A stretch of 64,000 bases of DNA from Allomyces arbusculus (GCA_027604705.1 JADHYV010000041.1:124001-188000); one strand, 5' to 3'. Positions 40,429 through 52,295 are shown, counted from the first letter of the stretch. Translations and numbers: made by a program. Notes: a model not told the origin generated them from the sequence alone.

Positions 40429-43400
40429 TTATTGCCGCAATCGACAGAAAAACGCGTGCTTCGAGTCAGTGCTCTCGGGCGGCTGGTACTTGTCGTAGAA
40501 ATCGACAATGAATTCCTCGGGCTTGAAGCCGAACTTCTGGTAGAGGATCTGGTGGCCACGTGAAGACGTGTTAGTCACCGCTCCAGCAGCGTGTCGGTCG
40601 GGAACCAAGTCGCGCAACGTACCATGGCTGGGTTGCTTGCCGAGACGTGCAGCGTCACGTCGCGCGGGGCAATCTACACACCGCTCAGTCAGTACTTTGC
40701 CCTGCCGCCCACGCATCAAGCAACAGCGTCGACGTCCCTGCCGACACACCCAATACAGCATAAACGACGCGATCCCTGCATTCGTCCACCCGGGCAACAC
40801 CGCCAAGTACGCCAAGTACCCGTCAGGCGAAGCCAGCGCGCACCCGACGACCAACTTCTTGTACACGGCCACCACGCCAAACTCCGGGTACTGCAACGAC
40901 TCGGACACGTCGATCCCCGGCCAGAACGCGCGCGCCAAGATCGCATTCACTTGCACCAGGTGCCGCGGCTGCAAATAACAGTAGTCGATCGATGCGGGTA
41001 CCGGGTCCTCGGGAGTATCGAACCGGGTGCGGAGCGCCGATTGCATTTGCACGTGCGGGCACGACGCGGCACCTGTGAAGTCGCGCCGGATGTAGGTCTT
41101 GTGCGTGCGGCCCGTGTGCGGGGAAACGAGCTCGTCGGCGGGCGCAAGAGGGCCGACGAGGGTCGCGCGGAACGGGTGGCCCAGGTTTAGCAGCGGGTAT
41201 GCGGGTGGGGGTGGTGGGGGTGGGCGCGCAAGGGCTTTGAGTCGCCGACTGCCGCGGAACGACTGGTGCAATGCGAAGTCGAGGTCGAGTTTGGACCGCA
41301 ACATGCCGAGATGTTCCTTGCGCTGGAGAACAGTGGGCGAGGTGAGGGCAATTAACCGCGCGTGGAGGGTAGAGAGGAAACGTACTGCGTCCAGCAACAA
41401 CCGCCGATTGCGCCGGTTTGCCATGTGCCACGTGCGCTCGGCATCGGCTTCGTTGGGCACGCGGCACCGCCGAATCCATTCGGTGGGGGGCGGGACGGTC
41501 CACCCGGCTGGCTTTGAAATGGATGTGAATGGTCCCGCGGCAGAGCGCGCGGGGGACGAGCTGCGCGACGCGGCGGGCGTGGATCGTTGCGACGGACCGG
41601 TCGCAGGGGTGGACGGCTGCGACGCCGTGGTGCCCGCGCCGGGACTTGACAGAGAGCTCAAGTCCGACAAATCGTTGTCGTCATCGTTGCGGTCTTGTGG
41701 TCGGCGAGGGAGCTGGAATGGCCGATGGAACCGGTAAGTGACTGTTCCATCCTTGGCGGTCAAAGTACGTGAACGTACACTCGGCGCTGTCCTTGCTGTG
41801 CGATCCTCGTGTTCCCCCACCCCACTTGCCGGCGCGTCCGACGACGAAATGACCATGGGCGGCACCGTCGCGTCATATTCGCCGTTCTCTTCGAGCGAGC
41901 CCAAAAGCGCATCTAAGTCGTCGAGCGCCTTCCGCGCCTGGTTCGTGGCATTCAGCGCACTCGGTTGCGTGGTCACCGTCGAGTCGGGCAGCGTGACGCC
42001 ATCCCGAGCTGAAGATTCATCGGCGATTACCACCGCGGGTACAGCGGCATTCGGCACCTGCTGGTCGGACGGTGCTACGGCCGGAGCCGACGTCGAGAAC
42101 AGGTGCGGCGCATAGTATGGCGGTGGGCCGCTGGAGTTTTGCGCGTGGTAGAGCAGGAGCGACGGCGGGAGGTAGTTGATGGGCGCGGTGGTGGCCGCCA
42201 TCATGGACGGCGCGAGCGTGAGCGGCATGGTCGACGCGACGTCGAGCGAGAGCGGGAGAAGCGGCATGGTCGCAGTCATGGCCGCGTCGGTGGTCAATCC
42301 AGCGCCGAACGGTATAGATCCGTACGGGTCGAGCGAGAAGGGTGCGGCAGCGACAAAGGTAGGGTCGGTGAGGAACGGCGCGAGGTCGGCCGTGGTCACA
42401 CCGAGCGCGGCGGCCAAGGTCAACGATCCGGCCGCGGGGTCGGTGACCGCGAGTGCAGGGTCCACGTTCGTGGTTGGGGGAAACGAATCGGTCGTTGTGG
42501 CTGTAGCTGCCGGATCGAGAACCACAGCCGCGGGTGCAGGGTCCATCGCTGCAGAAACGGCTGGTACTGGTTTGAGCGTCGCAACCACGGGCGCCGAATC
42601 GAGCACAGGTGCTGCGACAACTGGCGGCACCAAATTCGGAGGCGAAGGCGCCACCTTGACCGGTGTTTCCGTGCGACTCGCGCTCCCACTGGCACTTGAT
42701 CTGGCAACCCGGCGCTTCTTGGACGGTGGGGGTCCGCCTGGGATTGGCGGTTCGTGGTCAAACAGCCCCCAGTAACCGAGCTGGCCCATGACGTTGGCGC
42801 CGCTCTTGAAGAGCGTCTTGCTGTTGCTCGTGAGCGCCGACCCAATACTCGATTTCCACGCAGCATTGCGCTTCTTGTTGGGCGACAGGTAGGGCCAGTT
42901 GCGATCGATGAAGGGGCGAATGTCCTGCGAGACCTGAAAGTACTTTGGGCGGCTCGTGTCGTCCGGGTTCGCGCGGTAGTATTGCTCAGCGAGGTGGTAG
43001 ACGGCGAGGTGCGTCGTTTGCAGCCTGGATGGACGCTCCCGGGTCAGTAGTGTTGTGTCGCGTCGGTCGCGCTACGCTAAGGCGTGGCCCGCGCGAGGAG
43101 AAGCGTAACAGCACCGTACCAGGTCATCTCCATGCGCGTAAACACGTCGCCATGGCCGCCATTGCAGTCGGTGCACGTAAAGTCGTAGAACAGGTCGCCA
43201 TGAACGGGCTCGATGGCCTGACAGCAAGGAATGCATACTAAATGACCAAGCAAGCGGTAAGAGACGTGAGCGGACCATGTTCTCCACCCAATTTCGCATC
43301 GATTCGATCCGAATTTGAAGGTGATCTGGAACGGCATCACGACGTACGTTGATGGAAGCGGTTGGAGCACTTGCCGCACACGAGCGCCGGGTCGTCTTCG

Positions 43401-43474
43401 CTTCTACCCGCCGTCAAAAGATGGTGTATCGCAGTGTTCTCGTTGTGAGCACGCGTGTAGTCGTAGCAAGTCAT
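40429..43474 (-). CDS. KAT14: KAT14/CSRP2BP (ATAC2)-like acetyltransferase
   Basis: Six exons: 43474-43348, 43237-43120, 43024-41386, 41322-40750, 40673-40623 and 40548-40429, 875 residues. Near the N-terminus are Cys pairs (VCGKCSNRFHQ; then CIPC...DFTCTDC) followed by MTWLQTTHLAVYHL and YFQVSQDIRPFIDRNWPYL, matching the Zn-finger and helical region of human KAT14. The middle is low complexity. The C-terminus is the GNAT domain: DYCYLQPRHL, RAFWPGIDVSESLQYPEFGV, DVTLHVSASNPAM|ILYQKF and GFKPEEFIVDFYDKYQPPES, all nearly identical to KAT14. In animals KAT14 is a subunit of the ATAC complex that acetylates histone H4 in the nucleus. Splicing is confirmed by the SASNPAM-ILYQKFGFK join. The start is uncertain: ATG 43474 is the best fit, but a frame at 43626 (MCRCGEKLYCQ) may be an earlier exon. 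Confidence 0.9.
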
Positions 43475-44188
43475 AAATTGTCGGCAAGGACCGAAGATTG
43501 GTGCTCAAGCTGATCATTTGCCGCGCAATGGGGTCGGCAAGAAATGGGCTGACAGTACAATTTCTCTCCGCAGCGGCACATTGCAGCAAGTTGGTCGACA
43601 TTGTGTTGTGGAGCGCCGTCGGCCATAGTGTTCAGCTCGACGACCGCAACGTCGAATTGCCTACCGTTCATTGGAGAGAGGACGTGATCGCGGACAGAGC
43701 GGCCTGAACGACCTGCAGAGCCAGGCGGTTGCCGCGAGGGCATCTAAGGGCAGGGACTGATTGCCAGGGGCAGCAGCAGGCATGCAAGTGCTGCTGATGG
43801 TTTGGGCAGGGCGCTTGGTGCTTGGGGCCGTCTCCTTTGCGCCCGCGATCGCACACCATCGGCACCATCGGCACCATCGGCCCGGCACAACCGTCCCCAA
43901 GTGCGATGGCGGCGGACACGACGACCACGCGCGCCCGCGCCGGCCCTGGCAGCCCGCGACCGCACCACGACGACGACCACCGCTTTTCCAGAGCATTTGC
44001 TCCCTGCCGCCTCGCTTCCACGCTCTCTCCAATACATTTGTACCAACAAGTACTCGCTGTGCTCGACGCTGTCGACGCTCCACCTTGGACCTCGCATAAT
44101 CCGCACCCAGCACGCTGCAAACCCGCCCTTGCCCGCACCAGCCAGACGCCCAGTTCAGCCCAATACACGAACCACCACTGCCAAGATC
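43475..44188. other. divergent upstream region, KAT14 (-) and amine oxidase (+)
   Basis: 714 bp. The minus-strand AACTTGCTGCA motif at 43582-43592 lies about 108 bp upstream of the proposed KAT14 ATG; if the earlier frame at 43626 is used, it would instead be coding. TGGCACCATCGG-type short direct repeats occur at about 43857-43882. No further gene supported. Confidence 0.45.
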
Positions 44189-46033
44189 ATGGCTGCCGCC
44201 ACCCCCTCCACGCCCAGCATCAGCCCGGCGCGCGTACGGCGCGTCGCCGTGATCGGGTCCGGTACGCGTGATCACAGCAACGACTGGCCCGTCGTTAAAG
44301 CGCACCCTGACCTCCTGATCTCGGCATCACCAGGTCTGGCCGGGCTCACGACCGCCTACTTGCTCTCGCACCCGGAGACGGCCAATGGCCGGTTCGAGGT
44401 GACGCTCTACGAGTCGGCGCCGACCTACGGCATGTCGGCGGGCGACCTCGAGGTGCCGTGCGGGTGCCAGCGCTGTGCCGCCACGACTGCTCTGAAGTCG
44501 ACGCCAGCAACGACGACCACGGCTGAACCCGACCACGTCCAGGAGCGCATTGATTCGCCGTTGCGGCTATTCTCGGAGGGGTATTACCCAACGCTCTTGC
44601 AGCTCTACCGCCACTTGCAAGTGCCGATCGCGCCCGTCAACTTCACGTTTTCGCTCTCCACCTTGACTGACAAGGGTGCGTCTGTTCTGGTGCTCGCCTG
44701 AATCGCTGATCCCTGTCGCACGGGATCCTGACCATGTGTTCCACCTCCAGGCGCTATCGACCCGGCCACGATCGTCACGACTGATATTGTCCGTCTCACC
44801 GCGTCTCTGTCCCTGCTCCTGCCTACCGCGCTGATCCGCCCCTGGTCGCAACGCAACATGTTCATCCTGATGCGCGACAAGTTGCGCATGAGCTGTGCCG
44901 CCGCGCATCTCCGCGCGACGCGCCAACTGCACACGGTGCGCGGGACCTTGCGCGAATACGTCGCCCAGCACGGCTACTCGCGCGCCTATGTCGATGACCT
45001 GCTCGTCCCGACCCTCGCCGTGGCCATGTCGGCGACACGCGACCAGGTACTCGATATGCCCGCGCGCTCCGTCCTCGACTGGAACGCACGCATCCCCGTG
45101 CGGAATACGGCACTGACGGTGCCGTGCGGTGTCGCGGCGGTTTGTGAGCGGCTCACGCGGTTTTTGAGCGCCGAGCAGAAACGGTTTGGCGAGACAGTGC
45201 GCGGCGTGCGGTACCACCGCGCATCGGCCACGTACGAGGTGGAGTCGGCGCGCGACACGCAGACGTACGACCTGGTGGTGCTCGCGACGCCCGCACACAT
45301 TACGGCCCGACTCGTTGCCGACTGTGGCGCGCCGCATGCTGCGGATCTCGCATCGGTTCTCGCGCATTTCGGGTACGACCCGGTGCGCGTCGTCGTGCAC
45401 ACCGACACGAATGCGGTCCTGCCCGCCGACGTGGCGCACGTGCGCGGCGTTGTCGTGTCCTCGAACTCGACCGAAACCATGGCGACTATTCATGTCAATG
45501 CCCTGCGCGGTCTGCCCGCCCACTGCCCGGTGCTCCTACAAACGACGAACCCGCTCGTTCCCATCAACCCGAAATCGGTTCGCGGCGAATGGACGTTCCC
45601 GCGCGTGCGGCTCACGCCTGCCGCTGAATCCGCGCTCGATGCGGTCCCGAAACTGCAGGGGCTCAACGGCCTGTTTGTCGTTGGCAGTCCCATGTACCCT
45701 GGGATCCCGTTGCTTGAAGGGTGTGTGGGCAGTGCTGTCGATGTCGCGGGCCGACTCGGCGTGCAGCGGCCGTGGCAGGTGAAGCCGGGCGAATATGTCG
45801 GGTTTGATCCGGACCGCAAGGAGCCGTGGGTGGATGCGTTCTATGCAGGCGATTTGGCCGTGAAGGAGCCGGCGCCGTGGTCGTGGGTGCGCGCGGTTGT
45901 CAGGTCGTCGGCGGTCGCTGCGGTGGCCGCGGTTGCGGCGCACCGTGCGGGGTGGACGGCGTCGGATGTCGCCGAGTGGACCGGGTCGTTGGTGGCCGCG
46001 TGGACGACGGCGGTCATGGCCAGATGGGCGTAG
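44189..46033 (+). CDS. FAD-dependent amine oxidase-like oxidoreductase
   Basis: Three exons, 44189-44261, 44334-44675 and 44751-46033, 565 residues. The N-terminus gives a Rossmann FAD-binding signature once spliced: RVAVIGSG|LAGLTTAYLL (GxGxxG), followed by the acidic strand end FEVTLYES. PLRLFSEGYYPTLLQLYRHL and ANTDT-type C-terminal blocks (VHTDTNAVLPA; LQGLNGLFVVGSPMYPG, then LEGCVGSAVDVAGRL) are typical of the fungal and bacterial flavin oxidases often annotated as amine oxidase or desaturase-like. The last 100 residues hold two weakly hydrophobic segments that might anchor it. Substrate cannot be deduced; a phytoene-desaturase or polyamine-oxidase-like redox reaction is only a guess. 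It diverges from KAT14. Confidence 0.82.
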
Positions 46034-46153
46034 GAGGGGAGGGGAGAAGAAACATTGCTCGTGTATTTGCGTCTACACACACGATATATTATTGCTTGCA
46101 AGGTTGTCCTCGGCCTTCTCCACCCGTTCATCACACGCGCATGAAGCTATTTA

Positions 46154-47378
46154 CTACCTGTTTTCCACAAGCACGCTCAGCAACACCTCATTGAACCCGG
46201 GTGAATTATCTACAAACACCTGGCGATCCGCGTCCGGCACAATCCGCACCACCTGCCGCACGTTCCGCTCGGGCGCGACATTGCGCACCCACTGGTCCGC
46301 GTACTGCGGCCCCATCCAATCGTCGTCGCCATAAATGAACCGAATCGGCAGTTTCCGCACCACTGCGCCCAGCCGCTCTTCGAGCGGCCACTTGCCATAG
46401 ATCCCAAACTGGATCAGCACATTCAAGGCGAATTCGCCTGCGGGTGCGTCGCTCGTGTTCGCGTGAAAATATACGCTTTCAATTGGTCGATTTCATGGTC
46501 GGGTAAATGCGCAAACCGGCCGGACGTGTAGAGCCCCGTCATCGCCGGCCCCCAGGGCCTGCGATCCGGACGAGCGAGAAGGGCGTGTACCCGCGCTTTC
46601 AGAGGTACTTGAGCGTCTTGGTCTTGACGACATCTAACACGTCAGTCCGGTCATATTCGACGAGATGCTCGGGCTTGCCATCGATTCCGGCAGAGCTCAC
46701 CAGAACCAGTTTCGCAACCCGGTGCGAGTACTTCAGCACGCAGACGGCGGCCAGGTGCCCGCCGAGCGAGTGCGCGACCAGGACCATTTTCTCAAGGCCG
46801 ACGCGGGCGCGCTACCGGCCGAGCGAGCCGATCAAGTAGTTTTCGGTCACGGTGATGGTTGCGCGCTCGTTGGTGCGGTCGCGCGGGGGCAGTGGGCCGC
46901 GCGCGGACCGGCCCATCCCGAACCAGTCGAGCGCGTAGATTGAGTGTCCGTGGTTCTTGTCGAGTTCGTTGGCAAGTATGGGCAAGTTGCGGGACCAGAT
47001 GGCGATTCCGACGCCGTACCCGTGCAGCATCACAGTCGGCAGTTTGGTAGATGCAGACCGCGTCTTGCGTTTGACAGTCAGCGTATTGATCAAGGCCGGA
47101 TCGGTGGTGCCGCGCGGCGCGACATCGACAAACCCGGACGGCGCGTAGAGGTACGGGTGGTTAGGGCGCGGCACGGGGCTACCGGACGGCGGGTCGTAAG
47201 ACGGTAACATTGTCAATATGTCCTGTTCAGCGTTGTGCCCGGCACACGGGTCGGTGGGCTACCACGAGAGCGGTTTGGAGGTGGCTCGCTGAGTAGCCAG
47301 TTTTTCGACGTGCGTGAATGACGCGTCGCCGGGGCGGGCAGGGACCGTGGTTAGGATATCCTCGGTACTGAAGGACAT
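46154..47378 (-). pseudogene. decayed ABHD4/ABHD5 (CGI-58) family hydrolase
   Basis: Recognisable along its length as an alpha/beta-hydrolase of the CGI-58/ABHD4 group: PTDPCAGHNAEQDILTML at the start, LHGYGVGIAIWSRNL (oxyanion region), ALDWFGMGRSARG, VLVAHSLGGHLAAV (nucleophile elbow, first Gly changed to Ala), GRFAHLPDHEIDQLKAY, IRFIYGDDDWM and QVFVDNSPGFNE. Frame is broken by three stops: TAG after SW near 47260, TAG after SLGR at 46812-46814, and TGA after TLKYL near 46600. Two apparent one-base shifts follow, near 46555 and 46465. All three stops sit where the family usually has Trp or a neighbouring aromatic/Cys. The family acts on lipid droplets and lysophospholipids. Clustered sequencing errors are an alternative to decay. 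Confidence 0.72.
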
Positions 47379-47767
47379 GACGCCGAAGTGGAGGATCAAG
47401 TCAGTGGCGCGGATCGGGGGCGTGCTTGAGGACAGTGGAGAGAGTCTGGCAGGGCCTGAACAGATGGGGAAAGCGGATTTGATGACGGGGACGGCGTTCG
47501 GATTTATTGGGGAGACGGGCAAGCACAGTGGCATTGTGACCAGCATATTCGAAATGACATGGTCGTCGTTTTCGATGTGGTGGTCGATGTGGTGGACCTC
47601 ATGGCCGAACCGGGTGGAAACTGACGAACATGGCCAACAGCCGGCCGTCCACGTCGATGCGCTCGGTCTCGTCGATCGAGACCTCGACATCGTTGCTGAA
47701 CCGTGGAGCGGTATTCCAAGCTCGGTACCGAAACGCTTGTCTTCCGTTCCGGCCATTCGTATTCGCG
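47379..47767. other. between two minus-strand genes, unexplained
   Basis: About 390 bp upstream of the decayed hydrolase and downstream of APC10. One minus-strand frame reads FSNDVEVSIDETERIDVDGR and looks protein-like for about 30 codons, then ends. No family recognised; it may be a relic or chance. Confidence 0.35.
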
Positions 47768-48641
47768 TCACCGCAACGCTTCGCCCTTGATCATCACGTC
47801 ACTCGTATACGGCCATATGGGCACCGCGTCCCCGCCGACGCGACTTGGACTGAACGTCGATCCACTAGCACGTACGCGCAACGGTCTACCATCAGTCATT
47901 CACTCTGTGCTGGTGGCAGTCGACTCCCTGCTGGACGTACCTCGGCCTCGCTGCAAACACCCGCACCCCACGCACCTGGCAATTGCGCCCTTGCTGGTGC
48001 GTTTCCACGATCCGAATGCGCAACGTGTGGCACGCGACGGGCGCGTTATGGATCAGGACCCACCCGTGCGGGTGCGTCAGGGTGACGGGATCCCCCACGT
48101 CCTGGATTGACGGTAGACGCGTCAGAACCGTTCAGGCTGGAGATGTCGCGTGGGAGGACGCGGTGCGCGCGACGTACCACCCACCCGTTTCGCGTCGCGC
48201 CCGCCTGTACCTGGACAATGCGCGGTGTCCACGTCTCGTCGCGCGCGTAGTCGAGGTGGAGCGCGACGGCCTGGACGGTCGTCAGCTTGTGCGTGTCGCT
48301 GCGTGGAGGTCACACGGCACGCACTTGGATCTCGACGCGGTGCGGGAAGCACACGACCATCTACCGGGCTGAATGCGTCAGGGCATTGCTCTCCACCAGG
48401 ACAGTGCGCATTGGATGCGGCGCGCGCGTACATCGTGCGGCCCAGAGAGTGCGCTCGACTGCCAGAACAGATCCGTGTCTGGCGCGTGCAGTTCCTGGAG
48501 CCCGTGCTTGGGGGCGGCTGAAGACAGAGACCATTGGCCCGTGTGCGTAATGTCGACGAGGGAACTGTCGGGATCATCGACGAGGTCGAGCCGGAGGGAG
48601 TTGCTATTGCCGAGCCGGCTCGCGAAGTCCATGACGGACAT
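47768..48641 (-). CDS. APC10: anaphase-promoting complex subunit 10 (APC10/Doc1)
   Basis: Five exons, 48641-48432, 48360-48325 (36 nt), 48270-48178, 48101-47941 and 47849-47768, give 193 residues (human protein 185). The spliced product follows the DOC domain: GQWSLSSAAPKHGLQELHAP, then DTDLFWQSS, PHDMVVCFPHRVEIQAVALH, LDYARDETWTPRIVQVQAG, LTHPHGWVLIHN and HTLRIRIVETHQQGR, with the C-terminal MIKGEALR like the IR-tail of APC10 that docks on Cdc27. It is a beta-jelly-roll cofactor that, with Cdc20 or Cdh1, recognises D-box substrates for the APC/C ubiquitin ligase in mitosis. Introns are as short as 54 nt. Start ATG 48641 precedes a 50-residue leader like that of other APC10s. Confidence 0.9.
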
Positions 48642-50070
48642 GTTGGTGCGCTGCAGGTTGCGGCACTTGCTTTGCGGGGACTTGAATCTGATCCGACGAC
48701 CGGCACAAATGGGTTGCTGGTTGGGGTGTTGCTCTGGCCAGCAGGCGCCAGCAGGCCAGCAGGCCGACTCGGGGCCGCCGTCGAGTGTGGTGACGAACCC
48801 TGAGGCATCCGACGCCGATTCGCTTTCATTCGCGAGGCGGACCGGCCGCGGCGCGGCGCGAGCGCCCTGCGTCGTGGCGCACGGCCAGCCGGTCCTTGCT
48901 CCAAAGGGCACGCAGGCATCCACGATACGTGCCGCCTCGGTTGGATTCCGAGTGCGATCATGGCAGGCCGACCCGGCGCAGCGGTGGCAAGCGGCAACAC
49001 GCGGGCAACACGGCGGAACTTTGCGTGACATCTCGCCAACTGGTAGATATATTTCATTGATGGCCTGGTGTTTGGTCGTGCATTGAGACCGTGCGTGCCG
49101 TTTGCGTGCCCCAGCCCACGCGCGACTGCGTCGTTGCGGCCGTCTCCCACTTGGTGCAATTTGCTGCTCGCGAGCGCCAGCTCACGGCGACTGCGGCGTG
49201 CTCGGCGGGCAGCACTCGCAACAACCACGACCACGCGCGCGGGGAGACACGGTTGGAGGACCGCGCGCGTGAGCTGAGCGTGCCGCCGTGCGAGACCGCG
49301 GCAAGCCAAAGCCATCGCGCCGTTTTCGGCCGCAGATTGGCCTCTTTTCGGGTGCGTTCGCGGCACCCACCTGTGCGCACACAGCGCGGCCAGGGCGGCC
49401 CGCACCGCTGCCCTCCAAATTTCATTTAGGCCTGGCCCGGCAGACCATTTATTTTGTTTTATGACATTTCAGCGCAGACCTCCCACGTTCCCTTCGTGCT
49501 CCGTCACACCGAAACGACGCCGGCGACGACGCTGCTGCTGCTGCTGCTGCTGCAAGAGTCTATCGGCGCGCGCACCACTGACCACCCTCCGACTCGACTC
49601 GCCCCGCCCTGCCCACGACGAGCAAAGAGTAGCGCGAGGCCGCGCGCACCACTTTCTCCCCCCTCTCTTCGCCGCCGCCGCCGCCGCCGCCTTGTCGCAA
49701 CTGCCTCGATCTCGTGTGCCTCTGTCCTCGTTGGGCCGTCTCCTTCCATCGACGCGCACCGACTCTGCTCGTCGACCGACTCTGTGTCTCTCCCCTCTCA
49801 TCGGCCCCTGCCGCCGCCGCCGCCGCCGCCGCCGGCCAGCCTCTCCGCCATCCCTCCTCCCTGGCGGCGCTCTTCTCCACGAGCGCGCCTCTGGATCGGT
49901 CGTTGCTCGACGTCTCCCCGCCGCTTCCACCCTCGGCCCCTCACCGGATCTGCGCGATACCTCGCTTGATCACGGCCCGCATCGCGTCCGACCGGCCGAC
50001 TTCGACCTGCTCCACGCCGCGCCGCCGCGCCTGATCCGACGTGGTCCTGAACCGCGTCGCCCCCCATCGA
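48642..50070. other. divergent upstream region, APC10 (-) and C2H2 factor (+)
   Basis: 1.4 kb, mostly GC-rich, with no supported gene. Contains a repeated GCCAGCAGGC (about 48738-48765), an AT-rich TAGATATATTTC (49042-49053) and, in the probable 5' UTR of the zinc-finger gene, a (CTG)7 tract (49531-49553) and two (CCG) tracts (about 49671-49690 and 49811-49832). Frames there are long only because of the repeats. Confidence 0.4.
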
Positions 50071-52295
50071 ATGGACGCTGTGCGGCACGCACACCCGTTC
50101 CACCACCGCCTGGCCGTGGACGCCGGGCCAACGTGGGCCGTCTTCCCCGACACTTGCGACGACGCGCGAATTGCCATCAACGGCGACTCCATGGACGACC
50201 TGACCGCGGCGCCCGCCGGCTACGGGCCGGCCGCGTCGACGTCGCCGCTCGACCCGCAGCAGCCGTCGCAGCCGCCGCAGCAGCAGGCGGGCGACCATGC
50301 GCTGGTCGCGGCGGCGACGGGGCTCGCATTTGTGACGCGGCCGCCGAGTACGACGTCGTCGACGGCCTCGGCGTTTTCCGCGACGCTCGCGGCCGCGTCG
50401 AACCCGCTCGAGCTGCTCGCCGTGACGTAAGTTGATTGGATGGTGCCTGTGCTTGCCTGCCCATTTCCCCCCCTCCTCCGTCCCCCCTCCTCTCGCGCTC
50501 GCTCTTCTGCCCCCCCGCGCGCGCACCCGCATCTTTGCTCACGACGCCGCACCGCTCTTCCTTGCTCGCTCTCCTCCCTGTCCATAGTAGCGAGCACCTG
50601 CTCTCCGGCACCGTCGACCCGTCGCAGTCGTGGCCGTGGCCGACCGACTCCCTGCCCGTCCTGACGACGCACTCATCGCTCGACCTGGTCCCCACCACCG
50701 TCTCCACGGGCGACGGCACGAGTCTCGGGTCGGCCGGTGCAGGTGCGCGGTGGGCCTCGCGCACGCCGTCGATGAGACCGCCGAGCTTTGCCGACTGGGT
50801 CGATCCCGCGCATCCGGTCCCGCAAGCGCCACCCAACCACAGCGGCGCACCGCCTGCCACCGACTTGCTCGCTCGCCGTGGGCCGACAGCGTCCGACTCG
50901 GTCGAGTCGGTTCTCTCGCACAACTCGGCACCGCGCGTCCCGCCGCTCTCGCCCGACGACCTGCTCGAGCCGAGTGCCGACACGCCCGACCCGCTGTTTG
51001 CGCTCGAAGATAGTGCCCCGCCATCGATGCCGCCGCCACCGACCGCCGTCCCCGTGCGCGTGACGCAGGCGTACCAGGCGGCTCGCAACGCGGCCGTTGC
51101 GGTGCTCGCTGGCCGCGACGCTCTGTCGCCGCAAGAGGGATTGTGGGGGATGGCCCCGGGCATCGACCCGCAGCAGCAGCAACACGCCGCGATGCACCCG
51201 TTGCAGATGCCGCCGCCGCAGGGCTTTGCCTACCGCCACCCGACCGTCTCCCCACCCCCACAACAACCGGGCGCGTCGTACCCGATGAGCCACGACCCGC
51301 GGTACGCGACGACCGGCGACATGGTACGACTCTGATGCTGACCGTGATGGCGTGTCATGCCCGCCTCACTCCCCCCCCCCCCCCCCTTCCTTTCTTCTAC
51401 CCCCTAGCTCGGCAGCCCGCCTGACATGTCCGCATGGGCATCACGCGCGTACGCGTGGCCCGCGCCCAACCAGGTCCCGGCCCCCACTCTCCCCGCGCAC
51501 TACCCGTACGTGCCTGCCCCAGTGGGCCCCGGTGTCATGACGACACAGCCGTTCCTGCCCGCGCACGCGCTGCACCCCATGGACCACGCGCGGTTCGCGC
51601 CAGACCATCCCGCCGCGGCCTACCCGCACGACATGTCCGTCTTCCGGTCCGAAACGGCCGCAGCCATGTCCCCGACCGTTTCGCCCGACGGACTCGCGCC
51701 GCACCCCGTGCCGCAGTACGCGGTCATGACCGGGCTCGTCCTTGCCCCTCCACCTCCCGCACCCGCACCTGCTTCTCCCGCACCCCCCGCACGCACTGCC
51801 GCCCGACGCCGCGCACCACGCACGACGCGCCGTACCGCGTCCGCGACCGACGTGGGCATTCCGCCGGACTTGGCGGCTGCCGGGCGCAACGCACACCGGT
51901 GCTTAACGTGCGACGTGACGTTTCAGCGGAAATACGACTATGATCGGCACTACCGCGACTTCCATTCGCAGGCGGAACCGTTCCAGTGCCCCATGTGTCC
52001 GCAGACGTTCCGCCGCAAAGATAATTGGCGCCGGCATTTGCGCACCGTGCATCGCGGCGAAGAGGTCGTGGCCACGTTGACGGCCACGGCGCGCGGGGCT
52101 GGCGCCGGTGCGAGTGCCGCGGGGGTGTCAACGACAACGTTGCCGGTGCCGGGAGGGAGTGGGCGCCGGGTCACACGTGCATCGGCCGCGGCAGGAGCTG
52201 GGGCCACGTCAGCGTCGGATTCGGCGCACGATTCGCGGTCGTCGACGGGGTCGTCCGAGTCATCCGAGTACCGGCCGTCGCCGCACGCGGGGTGA
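50071..52295 (+). CDS. C2H2 zinc-finger protein, probable transcription factor
   Basis: Three exons, 50071-50426, 50588-51323 and 51408-52295, 659 residues. The first 560 residues are Pro/Gln/Ala/Ser rich with no domain. Near residue 565 two tandem C2H2 fingers appear: CLTCDVTFQRKYDYDRHYRD, then FH; and CPMCPQTFRRKDNWRRHLRT, then VH, joined by a SQAEPFQ linker. The basic tip residues (RKDNWRRH) are typical of DNA-contacting fungal C2H2 pairs such as Msn2-type factors, though the linker differs from TGEKP. A basic RTAARRRAPRTTRR patch before the fingers may be a nuclear signal. The tail is Gly/Ser-rich. The second intron contains a C16 tract (51371-51386) directly before its acceptor. Target genes unknown. 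Confidence 0.85.
51371..51386 (+). promoter_or_regulatory. C16 polypyrimidine tract before a splice acceptor
   Basis: Sixteen C followed by TTCCTTTCTTCTACCCCCTAG; acceptor at 51406-51407 of the zinc-finger gene's second intron. Confidence 0.65.

Noticed and set aside
42103-42775. Plus-strand frames opposite KAT14
   Set aside because: Arg/Gly-rich shadows of a GC-rich coding region; KAT14 on the minus strand aligns with known proteins at both ends.
48722-48770. CCAGCAGGC repeat as a mobile-element end or operator
   Set aside because: Only three imperfect units, no inverted partner and no duplication of flanks; treated as simple-sequence noise.
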